Source of the DNA: Bdellovibrio sp.
Lineage (GTDB): Bacteria; Bdellovibrionota; Bacteriovoracia; Bacteriovoracales; Bacteriovoracaceae
Length of the DNA stretch: 32,153 nt
Reading direction: 5' to 3'
Assembly: GCA_020720455.1 (NCBI GenBank)
Contig: DYOQ01000006.1
Coordinates: forward strand, 31,439 to 63,591
In this document: piece by piece, positions 8,277 to 15,945 of the stretch
How positions within the stretch are numbered: position 1 is the stretch's first letter
How the letters are laid out: every line of letters starts with the position of its first letter
The notes under the pieces: model-generated
What the model saw: the letters and a program-made list of their open reading frames with translations, nothing else
What the model was told of the DNA's origin: nothing
Databases searched by the model: none
Translations under genes and position numbers: made by a program

Positions 8277-9451
8277 CTGTCTACCTTAAAAGATTCAAGG
8301 TTAACATGCGCCCACATTTTCACATACTGATCAATATACCCTTTAAACGCATGATCAACACTAATATCACTAAAATCAAGCGGAACCATCGTCCTTGCTA
8401 ATACAACAAAATCTCGATATATACCGTCAACTTTTATCATTGCCGGATAGAGTGCTGACGGTAAAAATCTATTCTGAACTAAAAAACAAAGCTCTTCGAG
8501 ATGGTCAACCTGAACGATCAACTCGATATAATAAACACCTAAATCTTTAATCGTAAAAATCATTCTCTCAAACGCTGCTCCCATTTCATGAATTTTACCA
8601 GTCGATGCAATCAATACGCAATAATGATCCTTTTTACTAAAATTAGCAAAGATCTCAACCTCACTACCATTAGTGATAACCATATTGGGTTGATTAAAAG
8701 GAAAATATGATCGTTGCCTTATAATTTTACCACTATCTAAAAAATCTTTGAAACGTCTTTCAACAAAGGAAGGGGCATAGATGTATTCAAACTCATCTGT
8801 TCTACCACCATCGTCAACAACACTCTCACTTCCTTTAATAAAATACTCTTCGCACAAGCAGTATTTTGAATTATACAAGTTCATTCTTAAATTATTACTA
8901 GCTTCTGCATAAAGTTCTGCTAGCATCGTTGGAAGTTTTTTTGGTGCAGATCTCTCTTTAAATAGAGCGAGTTCTTTATAGGCAACCAACAGCGCTAACG
9001 TCTCATACGTTTTAATCTTTCTCGCATTTGGGAAAATACCAAGAGCTAAAAAACCTGTACTTAGTAACATTCGTTGAGAAGAGAGCGAGATTGTTCTCGC
9101 CGTTGCGTATAAAGAGTTAATAGAATATTTATCAAAAACCTCTTTCATTCCATATTGAATTATCTCTTTAGCGAGTCCATACTCTCTAACCTCTTTTGAA
9201 ACCACTACACCTGAAAGTTTACCTATGGACTCCACTGGATCTAACTCAAATATTGCAGACGCAACGATTTTTCCCTCTGGCATAGCTCTTACTACTGGCC
9301 AGAAGCACTCTTGAGGGGAACTAAGTGCCTTTTTCATTACGTCACGATCTGTTCCAATTTTTAAAGGATAACTATCACCATAAGCAGAGTGATATAAGCC
9401 TAAAAGATCAGGAATATCTATAATCCTCGCCCTATCTATCTGAAAATCCAT
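8273..9451 (-). CDS. Two-domain GNAT-like acyltransferase, first gene of Lux-like operon
   Basis: This 392-aa protein begins with a GNAT N-acetyltransferase fold (residues 1 to about 150): RARIIDIPDLLGLYHSAYGD, GKLSGVVVSKEVREYGLAKE (acetyl-CoA-binding loop region, with a weak Q/RxxGxG/A match), then SLSSQRMLLSTGFLALG. The rest, residues 180-392, includes a region near 290-360 that looks like a second, degenerate GNAT fold (MGAAFERMIFTIKDLGVYYI then FLVQNRFLPSALYPAM). GNAT enzymes move an acyl group from CoA or a carrier to an amine. The gene has an AGGTAG ribosome-binding site and heads the four-gene operon, overlapping luxE by 4 nt. A link between GNAT chemistry and the aldehyde- or acyl-forming enzymes is inferred from the overlaps alone. 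Confidence 0.7.
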   Translation of the reverse strand: MDFQIDRARIIDIPDLLGLYHSAYGDSYPLKIGTDRDVMKKALSSPQECFWPVVRAMPEGKIVASAIFELDPVESIGKLSGVVVSKEVREYGLAKEIIQYGMKEVFDKYSINSLYATARTISLSSQRMLLSTGFLALGIFPNARKIKTYETLALLVAYKELALFKERSAPKKLPTMLAELYAEASNNLRMNLYNSKYCLCEEYFIKGSESVVDDGGRTDEFEYIYAPSFVERRFKDFLDSGKIIRQRSYFPFNQPNMVITNGSEVEIFANFSKKDHYCVLIASTGKIHEMGAAFERMIFTIKDLGVYYIELIVQVDHLEELCFLVQNRFLPSALYPAMIKVDGIYRDFVVLARTMVPLDFSDISVDHAFKGYIDQYVKMWAHVNLESFKVDR

Positions 9452-9524
9452 AAACTACCTACTAAAATTATTCCCTCTACAATCGAATAGTATTATCTAG
9501 TATCATAAGATATTGGGGGGAACA

Positions 9525-9989
9525 ATGAGTATGAAAAATCTACTAGGACTGGGCAGGGCAAAGCAAACTTTTCACTTTTTCTTGATAATTACAATGTCAC
9601 TATTACTATCTTTTTCTCTATATGCAAGAAAACCTGCCATAGAGCCAGTAATGGGACTATCTATCGAAGAGTATAACCACGTTCCAACCAACCCTAAAAA
9701 CTGGCCGGATTTTTCTAATAAAGTTGATCAAGAACAAATACAGATTGATCCAAGTAAAGTTCTCACCGTACAAACCACAGACTCTTTAACGAAAGAGAGT
9801 AGTTTTCCAGTCTATTTAGCTATACTAATTGGCCTACTCCCTTTTGTCATACTTGGAGGAGTTCTATTTCCTATTACACATAAAAAACAGAGTGAAAGTG
9901 GCATTGTTGCTTACAACAATGTGACAGATATAACTGATGCTATTAAACAGAAAAACGATAGTTCAAAAAAATTTCCAAAAGCGTCTTAG
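9525..9989 (+). CDS. Small membrane-anchored exported protein, unknown function
   Basis: I do not recognise this 154-aa protein. A hydrophobic segment near residues 17-34 (HFFLIITMSLLLSFSLYA) looks like a signal peptide. A second at about 94-114 (VYLAILIGLLPFVILGGVLF) looks like a membrane anchor, followed by a basic turn (THKKQ) and a charged tail. The middle, residues 35-90, would then be outside the cytoplasm and is rich in Pro, Asn, Asp and Gln. I chose ATG 9525 because a GGGGGG ribosome-binding site lies 4 nt before it; ATG 9531 is also possible, and an upstream TTG at 9513 would overlap that site. It diverges from the Lux-like operon across only 73 bp and could share regulation with it. 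Confidence 0.7.
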   Translation: MSMKNLLGLGRAKQTFHFFLIITMSLLLSFSLYARKPAIEPVMGLSIEEYNHVPTNPKNWPDFSNKVDQEQIQIDPSKVLTVQTTDSLTKESSFPVYLAILIGLLPFVILGGVLFPITHKKQSESGIVAYNNVTDITDAIKQKNDSSKKFPKAS

Positions 9990-11056
9990 GTTCCAGGTTT
10001 TGTTGTAACATCATCTGTATCAACAATCCCGCTCTTTGTTCCTCGTAAATCAGTTGTAAAAGCTGACATTATGGCGTTTTTAAATAGCTCCCAATATTGG
10101 TCAGTTTTAGCAGGATCACTTGTTGGTAGCTCAAGTGTAAAAGTAGGAATATTCCTTTCGTTACCTGCCCAATTACCAAGACTTCCTGGAAAGACTGGAT
10201 AATCTTTAATTCGATAGTTATTAGATTTTTTACTCATACCAACAAGAAGACTTTTTGCTGAAAACTCTCTTACTGCCAAAACCTCTCGCAGCACTTCAAT
10301 TGTATCATCTGGCCCATCATAGTCCCACATGGTAAGCGGCGCATGAACAGAGATTATTTTATCAGGAGAGTACCGCTTAATTATGTTCATTTGAAAAACA
10401 ACCTCTGGCTCACTAACCGCCTTTTTACCTGGAAATCTTCTTTTGTCACTCTTATAATAGTTTCGCCACATGGCCAACGCTTTTGCTGGCCAATCTTTTG
10501 TTGGAAAATTTCTATTAATATCCACGTTACGATGATTAGTTCTACTTGGAATTTTTTTGAAGAACGAATCTGGATTCACAATAGGAGCAATGACTAAAAA
10601 TCTATTCTTGAAAAAATCCTTATCGAGCTTTTCTACTGCGTAGATTGCATCGAAACAAAACTTAACTGGTGTAATCTCATCGCCATGAACACCACAAAAT
10701 AGCATCGTCGAATTTTGAGGGTTGCTTTCATGCTCCTTCTCATCTCCAAACGTTAACCAGATTAAAGGGTCTCCAAGTACTGAGTTCCGAACATGATTCC
10801 ACTGGAACTCATCACATCTGCTTTTACCCCAAGAATACTCTTGAAATTTTTCATCAATCTTTCTACAAAAGTCATTAACCTTTGCACTATTACTTACAGG
10901 TTGAATTTTCGCGACAAGAGTCGTCTCCGTGGTGTCAGTAGATTGTTTACTCTCCTCTTTTTGTCCACTTGTACTCTGAACAACGGGTAGACTAGAGCAA
11001 CCAGCAGCGATAATAAACATCAAGAAATATATAACTCTAACCATTTTAGACACCAT
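9986..11056 (-). CDS. M14-type zinc carboxypeptidase/murein peptide amidase (MpaA-like) lipoprotein
   Basis: The 356-aa product begins with a lipoprotein signal (IIAAGC, lipidated Cys20), followed by a Ser/Thr-rich linker to about residue 60. The catalytic domain carries the M14/succinylglutamate-desuccinylase-like zinc site: HGDE (His124, Glu127), VDINRNFP (178-185) typical of MpaA-like amidases, His238 in SVHAPLTMWDYDGP as the third ligand, and Glu309 in FTLELPTSD as the likely catalytic glutamate. MpaA cleaves the gamma-D-Glu-diaminopimelate bond of murein peptides. That enzyme is normally cytoplasmic, so a lipoprotein form would act in the envelope or on external wall peptides. ATG 11056 is used; an in-frame ATG at 11044 is a weaker alternative. 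It diverges from the ATP-grasp gene and overlaps the 9525 gene's end by 4 nt. Confidence 0.78.
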   Translation of the reverse strand: MVSKMVRVIYFLMFIIAAGCSSLPVVQSTSGQKEESKQSTDTTETTLVAKIQPVSNSAKVNDFCRKIDEKFQEYSWGKSRCDEFQWNHVRNSVLGDPLIWLTFGDEKEHESNPQNSTMLFCGVHGDEITPVKFCFDAIYAVEKLDKDFFKNRFLVIAPIVNPDSFFKKIPSRTNHRNVDINRNFPTKDWPAKALAMWRNYYKSDKRRFPGKKAVSEPEVVFQMNIIKRYSPDKIISVHAPLTMWDYDGPDDTIEVLREVLAVREFSAKSLLVGMSKKSNNYRIKDYPVFPGSLGNWAGNERNIPTFTLELPTSDPAKTDQYWELFKNAIMSAFTTDLRGTKSGIVDTDDVTTKPGT

Positions 11057-11124
11057 CTTTTACATATGCGGGTGAATTGTATATTTTTTATAGACAAACG
11101 TTAATCAAAATTTTAACCATAGAT

Positions 11125-12012
11125 ATGAACTTTACAGTTATTAGTGAAAACAGCTCGCTCAATAGCACCAGCAGATTGTTGAGCGAAGCGCAATTACTTG
11201 GTCTAAATCCAAACCATATATCTCTATATGAGAGTAGTGTAATTGACCTACACGTAAAAGAAACAACCAAATCTCAAGAAATCATTTTTCATCGAACAAC
11301 AGGGATTAGATTTGACGACTACGATTTGAATTTTTCAATAAAGCGTGAACTAGAAGGATCATCTATCTTTAATCCAATTGAATCGCTTGCAACCCTAAGA
11401 GATAAAGAGCGACAAACATTAATGCTCTCATCTCGTAATATACCAATCATCCCAACATTCTCATTCCGAGGAAGGCCAAGTCATGAACTAATCGACCAAT
11501 TAAATTCTTGCTTCGGAAATTTATCAAAAAAAAATCAATTTATTGTTAAAGCGATAAGAGGAAATCAAGGAATTGGCGTCTCTATTATAAATGGCACCGA
11601 CTCACTACTAAGCGTCCTAGAAACATTTTGGGGGATCAAGGATCAGAAATTTTTGATCCAACCATTTATCGAAGCTAGAGAGTTTAGATACTTTATTTGT
11701 AAAAATAAAATTTTAGCTATTATTGAAAAAAGTACCAGTAAAGATTTTAGAAAAAACAGCATGAGATCCTCTGGTGTTATTGTTCCTACTTCGACAAACA
11801 GTGAATTAAACAGTGTGGCCCTAAACTGTTTTAACAACTGTAATTTGCTCTATGCCGGAATAGATCTTTTGATGAACAAAGATGGGATTTACATTCTTGA
11901 AGTAAATCCTGTACCAGGTTTTAAACAGGTAGAAGAACTGGCCAAAATAAACATTGCCAAAATTTTAATTCAAGATGCATTGGAGATACATAATGAAAAA
12001 AAACAACATTGA
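11125..12012 (+). CDS. RimK-like ATP-grasp ligase
   Basis: This 295-aa protein has the ATP-grasp layout of RimK-type amino-acid or peptide ligases. The N-terminus MNFTVISENSSLNSTSRLL resembles the RimK start. Next come QFIVKAIRGNQGIGVSII (ATP-binding lysine and glycine-rich loop), FLIQPFIEAREFRYFICKNK, an AIIEKS strand, and YAGIDLLMNKDGIYILEVNP followed by VPGFKQVE, which contains the metal-binding Asp/Glu/Asn. Such enzymes form amide bonds through an acyl phosphate; the best-known one adds glutamates to ribosomal protein S6. I place the start at ATG 11125; an upstream TTG at 11077 would add 16 residues that do not fit the family. It diverges from the MpaA-like gene and overlaps the next gene by 20 nt, so it is coupled to the hydrolase downstream. 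Substrate unknown. Confidence 0.83.
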   Translation: MNFTVISENSSLNSTSRLLSEAQLLGLNPNHISLYESSVIDLHVKETTKSQEIIFHRTTGIRFDDYDLNFSIKRELEGSSIFNPIESLATLRDKERQTLMLSSRNIPIIPTFSFRGRPSHELIDQLNSCFGNLSKKNQFIVKAIRGNQGIGVSIINGTDSLLSVLETFWGIKDQKFLIQPFIEAREFRYFICKNKILAIIEKSTSKDFRKNSMRSSGVIVPTSTNSELNSVALNCFNNCNLLYAGIDLLMNKDGIYILEVNPVPGFKQVEELAKINIAKILIQDALEIHNEKKQH

Positions 12013-12637
12013 GGTAAAATATTTTCCAATAGGGCAACTCGAGGCCAACATGACATTACTGATAGATCATGACTCTCATGAAGCAATCGCTGTTGATCCT
12101 GGAAATGATTTTGTTAAGTTTTGTGATATTTGCAACAACCTTAACATAAAAGTAACGAAACTTCTCCATACCCATGGACACTTTGATCACATAGGACAGT
12201 CTCCAACTATCAAAAATAAATTTGGGGCCAAAATTTTGCTACATGGTGATGATTTAGATTTATATAACTCAATGACAAAGTCTGCTGCGCTTTACGGACA
12301 AAAAGTTGCGGCCCCAGTGGAGGCCGACACGCTATTTAATGAAAGTGATATTAATCTATTCAATGATGTAACCATAAGAATCATTCATACTCCTGGCCAC
12401 TCACTAGGTTCTTGTTGCTTCTATACAAACTATTTTGAGACACCACTACTCATTTCAGGTGATACTCTTTTTAAACGTTCAATTGGAAGAACTGATCTTC
12501 CTGGTGGTAGCTTTGAACAAATCATTAACTCTATTAAAACTAAACTGCTAACTCTTCCTAGCAACACTCTATGTATATGTGGACATGGGCCAACAACAAC
12601 TATCGGTGAGGAGATAAAGTTTAACCCATTTCTTTAA
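11993..12637 (+). CDS. Glyoxalase II-like metallo-beta-lactamase-fold hydrolase
   Basis: This 214-aa protein is a small metallo-beta-lactamase-fold hydrolase of the glyoxalase II-like (YcbL-like) group, which usually cleaves thioesters such as S-lactoylglutathione. The metal site is clear: HTHGHFDH (His61, His63, Asp65, His66), IIHTPGHSLGS, LISGDTLF and a final CGHGP. FKRSIGRTDLPGG after the bridging Asp is typical of the group. The start is ATG 11993, chosen because GGAG lies 7 nt upstream; it overlaps the ATP-grasp gene by 20 nt. The stop codon falls inside a tandem CTTTAATT repeat. The true substrate cannot be read from sequence. Confidence 0.87.
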   Translation: MKKNNIEVKYFPIGQLEANMTLLIDHDSHEAIAVDPGNDFVKFCDICNNLNIKVTKLLHTHGHFDHIGQSPTIKNKFGAKILLHGDDLDLYNSMTKSAALYGQKVAAPVEADTLFNESDINLFNDVTIRIIHTPGHSLGSCCFYTNYFETPLLISGDTLFKRSIGRTDLPGGSFEQIINSIKTKLLTLPSNTLCICGHGPTTTIGEEIKFNPFL

Positions 12638-12655
12638 TTCTTTAATTCTTTAATT
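12632..12655. repeat. Three tandem copies of CTTTAATT
   Basis: Three exact 8-nt copies, 12632-12639, 12640-12647 and 12648-12655, start at the last sense codon of the upstream hydrolase gene and include its stop. A partial copy follows. Replication slippage is the simplest explanation. Confidence 0.9.
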
Positions 12656-12666
12656 CTTAATCTCTA

Positions 12667-12686
12667 AAAATAACTGATGTTATTTT
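12667..12686. terminator. Possible bidirectional AT-rich terminator hairpin
   Basis: AAAATAAC (12667-12674) and GTTATTTT (12679-12686) are perfectly complementary around a 4-nt TGAT loop, placed between two convergent genes. Either strand would carry a short U-rich 3' arm, but the stem is AU-rich, so activity is uncertain. Confidence 0.4.
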
Positions 12687-13503
12687 ATCGAAGCGTATTA
12701 TCAAGAGATCCCATGTCAGTCTCTTTAAGCTCTTGAGGCCTCTCTCCTACTGGGTTATTCAAATCATGATCAAGATTCCATCTATCTGCAAATAGTTCCG
12801 ATTTTTCAACGCGATAATAGTCAATCTCTTTGTCTAACTTATCCAACTGAAAAGTTAATTCGCTCTGTATTGTCATTTGATCTTTTCGTTTCGTTAGTAA
12901 ATGGTCAAAGGCATTACTTTTAGCATCCTTGATCTCTTGAATTTTTTTATCATATACTGTCGCAACTTTTATCCTTTCTTCATTGTAATTTAAGATAAAG
13001 TTATTGATGTCATTAAGTTGCTTTAAAAAATCATTTCTTCTACTCAGGAGTAAACTTCGATATCTACTTGCCTCAAAAACTCTTCGTCTTAATGTAGGAG
13101 CATCAAAATATAGAAGTGTTCCTCTTCTAAAATAATCATCCGTGCTCCAACACTTGGCCAAATCTTTCACATACATGACAAAATGTTGCTCTTCAACTGT
13201 TCGAATAAAAGCTTCACAAAACTCTTTATCTTTTCTTGCAATTTTAAACTCTAAAAGATCTCCACCTCTAAAAAATTTAAAATTTTTATTCTCAGATGTT
13301 ATTTTAAAAACATTCCCAGCTTCGTTTCGATCGGTAACGCGTCCAGTAAATCTTGAGTAATCTGTTTTCTCATCGTAAAGTTCATCCGTAGCTGCCTGCG
13401 CCACCTTACTAGTTTTATCTGAACTCGTTTTATCTGATACATTTGCAAATGAGGCCGTGATAACTAACACCGAAAACAGTAATAAAACAATTCCTCTACT
13501 CAT
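12685..13503 (-). CDS. Exported coiled-coil protein, unknown function
   Basis: I do not recognise this 272-aa protein. The start is placed at the ATG complementing 13501-13503, because it opens a good Sec signal peptide (MSRGIVLLLFSVLVITASFA). The longer frame, to 13629, would put 42 unlikely residues before it and overlap the divergent fsa region. After cleavage a Ser/Asp/Lys-rich linker leads to a beta-rich part (RFTGRVTDRNEAGNVFKI, FFRGGDLLEFKI, EQHFVMYVKDLAKCW). From about residue 120 to 240 the protein is strongly helical with heptad-like spacing (LLSRRNDFLKQLNDINNFIL, IQSELTFQLDKLDKEIDYYR), so it is likely a periplasmic coiled coil. It has no close ribosome-binding site. Confidence 0.65.
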   Translation of the reverse strand: MSRGIVLLLFSVLVITASFANVSDKTSSDKTSKVAQAATDELYDEKTDYSRFTGRVTDRNEAGNVFKITSENKNFKFFRGGDLLEFKIARKDKEFCEAFIRTVEEQHFVMYVKDLAKCWSTDDYFRRGTLLYFDAPTLRRRVFEASRYRSLLLSRRNDFLKQLNDINNFILNYNEERIKVATVYDKKIQEIKDAKSNAFDHLLTKRKDQMTIQSELTFQLDKLDKEIDYYRVEKSELFADRWNLDHDLNNPVGERPQELKETDMGSLDNTLR

Positions 13504-13643
13504 AGAGTTTATTATCGCACAAAACTTCGATTTAGGTATAACCCAAATTTTGCCTGGCCAACTTGCAATGTCACATTTTGGCTTTTCTACTTCCGGATTT
13601 GTTGATAATCTCCAAATTTGAACAATCAATGTTGGAGAAGCCT

Positions 13644-14288
13644 ATGAAATTTTTTCTAGATACAGGAATTGTCGATGAAATTAAGAGAGCAAATGAGTGG
13701 GGTATAATTGATGGGGTAACGACCAACCCGTCACTAATTGCAAAAGCTGGAAGAACTCAAGCAGATGTCATAAAAGAGATCACTAGAATCGTTGATGGGC
13801 CAATCTCTGCAGAGGTTATTTCAACTAAAGCTAGTGGTATGGTAGATGAGGCACTTGTACTGACAAAAATTCACGAGAATGTTGTCATAAAACTTCCAAT
13901 GACAGTTGATGGAATAATTGCATGTAAACAGTTAAGCAAACAAAATATTAAAACAAACGTAACGCTTGTATTTTCTGTTAACCAAGCACTTCTTGCTGCA
14001 AAAAACGGAGCAACTTATGTATCTCCCTTTATTGGCAGACTTGATGATATCGGCCACGACGGCATGCAGCTAATAAGAGAGATGAGAGTAGTATTTGATA
14101 ATTACGGTTTTGCTACAGAGGTATTAGCAGCTTCAATCAGAAATTGTGTTCACGTAAGAGAGTGCGCATTAGCTGGTGCAGATGTAGCAACAATGCCATA
14201 TGATGTTATGAGAGCGTTATTTAACCATACGCTAACAGATATCGGTTTAGAAAAATTCTTGGCCGATTACAATAAATCACAGAGGTAA
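13644..14288 (+). CDS. fsa: Transaldolase / fructose-6-phosphate aldolase-like enzyme
   Basis: This 214-aa protein belongs to the short transaldolase group (TalC/FSA/MipB), which forms a Schiff base with a ketose phosphate in sugar interconversion. Diagnostic strings are [24 protein letters not shown] (24-34), VIKLPMT with catalytic Lys83, [30 protein letters not shown] and [18 protein letters not shown]. Length and lysine position agree with the family. Sequence alone does not separate true transaldolase from fructose-6-phosphate aldolase. The start is ATG 13644 with GGAG 6 nt upstream; a longer frame from 13563 would add 27 residues absent from the family. selD starts 7 nt after its stop, so the two are probably one transcript. 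Confidence 0.92.
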   Translation: MKFFLDTGIVDEIKRANEWGIIDGVTTNPSLIAKAGRTQADVIKEITRIVDGPISAEVISTKASGMVDEALVLTKIHENVVIKLPMTVDGIIACKQLSKQNIKTNVTLVFSVNQALLAAKNGATYVSPFIGRLDDIGHDGMQLIREMRVVFDNYGFATEVLAASIRNCVHVRECALAGADVATMPYDVMRALFNHTLTDIGLEKFLADYNKSQR

Positions 14289-14295
14289 TTTTTAA

Positions 14296-15336
14296 ATGAG
14301 TGAGTTTAAACTTACTAAATTTAGTCCTGGCGCCGGTTGAGGTTGCAAAATTTCTCCAGAGGTTCTGGATAGAATTTTAGCAGGAAAAAAAGGGATTCAT
14401 GACCCGAGATTAGTTGTCGGAAACGACGATAGGGACGATGCTGCGGTCATTGATCTTGGAAATGGGACTGGATTAATTTCCACGACGGATTTCTTTACCC
14501 CAATTGTCGACGATCCATTCATCTTTGGAAAGATTGCTGCTACAAATGCAATAAGTGATATCTACGCGATGGGAGGAACTCCTCTAGCTGCCCTTGCAAT
14601 CTTAGTTTGGCCATTAAATAAACTCCCGGCCGAGATTGCTCAAAAAGTTCTTGATGGAGCAACTGAGGCCTGTAGCGAAGCTGGTATTAAACTTTCAGGA
14701 GGACATAGCATTGAAGCAAGTGATCCCATTTTTGGCCTGGCCGTAACAGGAACCATCGATCTAGTAAATCTCAAAAGAAACAACGGGGCCAAATCTCCAG
14801 CGGAACTATATTTAAGTAAACCAATCGGTATTGGAATAATGGCAACTGCCCAAAAAAATGGATTGCTACTGCCTAAGCACGAAGAAGAGATTATCAAACT
14901 AATGTGCAAACCAAACTCTCTTGGCCAACTTATATCAAAAGAAAAAGTTGTCTCTTCTATGACTGATGTTACTGGCTTTGGACTTTTAGGCCACCTCTTA
15001 GAAATTTGTAAAGCAAGCGGTGTTAATGCTCAGCTTGACCTTCAAGCAATTCCACTAATAGATGGACTTGCTGATTACTGCCAAAAAGGCCAGTTCCCTG
15101 GTGGTGCGATTAACAACTGGAAAAGTATCTTCAAAGATGTTGCTCAAGTTGATCCTATGATTGCAAAAATATTTTGCGATCCTCAAACCAGTGGCGGATT
15201 GCTAATTGCAATTGACGAAGGACAATCTGACACCGTTTTACAAATAGCAAAAACTCATGGAACTTCGCTAACCAAAATTGGCAAACTTACCCCAAGAAAT
15301 AGCGCCGAGGAAAAGTATATAACTTTTAAAATCTAG
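14296..15336 (+). CDS. selD: Selenophosphate synthetase, itself a selenoprotein (Sec15 encoded by UGA)
   Basis: SelD makes selenophosphate from selenide and ATP, the selenium donor for selenocysteine and selenouridine. The 346-aa protein starts at ATG 14296 and reads through an in-frame TGA at 14338-14340. The order around it is SPGAG-U-GCKISPEVLD, matching the E. coli SelD string HGAGCGCKISPKVL in which the first Cys is catalytic, so the UGA occupies the catalytic position as residue 15. Downstream family motifs are intact: ISTTDFFTPIVDDPF, AATNAISDIYAMGG, LSGGHSIE, TDVTGFGLLGHL and DPQTSGGLL. A hairpin with a GGU loop follows the UGA. Calling from the first ATG after the stop would give a false 255-aa protein starting at 14569. 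The gene is 7 nt after the transaldolase and overlaps the convergent next gene by 4 nt. Confidence 0.93.
14355..14369 (+). promoter_or_regulatory. SECIS-like hairpin for selenocysteine insertion in selD
   Basis: TCCAGA (14355-14360) pairs perfectly with TCTGGA (14364-14369) over a tight loop; if the last pair opens, the loop reads AGGTT. A GGU in the apical loop is the SelB-recognition feature of bacterial SECIS elements such as fdhF. The GGU begins 20 nt after the UGA, within the 16-25 nt spacing tolerated in bacteria. It lies inside the coding sequence, as bacterial SECIS elements do. Confidence 0.75.
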
Positions 15337-15761
15337 TTATCGAAATCACTGTAGCTTTGTTCAAAAAAATCATCATCCTCTTTTGTAAAAAATCTTCGAA
15401 CAAAATATTGTCCAGAACGAACAGTTTCAACAAAAAATAGCTCTTCAAGTTTTCTAATCGCACTATGAATCTCTTCTATTGAAATTTTAAGCCTCTTACT
15501 CATCTCTGTATGAGATAAGAGTTGTGAAATGCCATAATCTCTATACAAATTCGGCCAACACCAGACCTGCCGGTAAAGATACATCAGTACAATTATATCA
15601 ATTCTGCTCAACTTATATTCAACTAGAATTTTATCAAAAAAAAGATTAGGAATTTCAGCAGTAGAATCTTGGCCGCTCTTATTTGGAGGCAAACTCTCAG
15701 TGGAAGTTATCCTCCTCTTTTGTTTGCGATAATCTTCAAGGATCGAATGTAAATCGTCCAA
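15333..15761 (-). CDS. Small winged-helix DNA-binding protein (putative regulator)
   Basis: This 142-aa protein has a basic N-terminal segment (DYRKQKRRI) and a likely winged helix-turn-helix over residues 40-125: FFDKILVEYKLSRIDIIVLM, a linker containing SQLLSHTEMSKRLKISIEEI, then HSAIRKLEELFFVETVRSGQYFVRRFF, whose ending looks like a beta-wing. The last 15 residues are acidic. It is probably a transcription regulator, but no regulon or ligand domain is visible. The start codon is TTG at 15761, supported by a perfect AAGGAGG 4 nt upstream. The low-efficiency start next to a very strong ribosome-binding site is unusual. Its 3' end overlaps selD by 4 nt in convergent orientation. Confidence 0.65.
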   Translation of the reverse strand: MDDLHSILEDYRKQKRRITSTESLPPNKSGQDSTAEIPNLFFDKILVEYKLSRIDIIVLMYLYRQVWCWPNLYRDYGISQLLSHTEMSKRLKISIEEIHSAIRKLEELFFVETVRSGQYFVRRFFTKEDDDFFEQSYSDFDN

Positions 15762-15886
15762 GAAACCTCCTTAATATGTAACTATGCATTTACAATGAGT
15801 TACACCGACTAGCTTGACGCTACTAGATAACTTTCGAAAAAGCAATTTAATATCTAATTAATTTTCATTGTATCTTTTACATTTTC

Positions 15887-15915
15887 TTGCGCACTACGTC
15901 GCCATGTGCTATACC
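15887..15915 (+). promoter_or_regulatory. Possible sigma70-type promoter of the deacetylase gene
   Basis: A -35-like TTGCGC (15887-15892) and a -10-like TATACC (15910-15915) are separated by exactly 17 nt, and ATG 15946 follows 30 nt later. Each box matches consensus at four of six positions, so this is a moderate prediction. Confidence 0.35.
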
Positions 15916-15945
15916 GCTTTATTAAATAGAAATTGGAGGGCCAAT

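Noticed and set aside
3392-9451. A complete bioluminescence operon
   Set aside because: No luxA, luxB or luxD-like protein is encoded here; only the LuxC and LuxE-like activities are present.
14338-14340. TGA in selD as a nonsense mutation (pseudogene)
   Set aside because: It falls exactly on the catalytic Cys/Sec position, the downstream frame is fully conserved, and a SECIS-like hairpin follows, so selenocysteine is the better reading.
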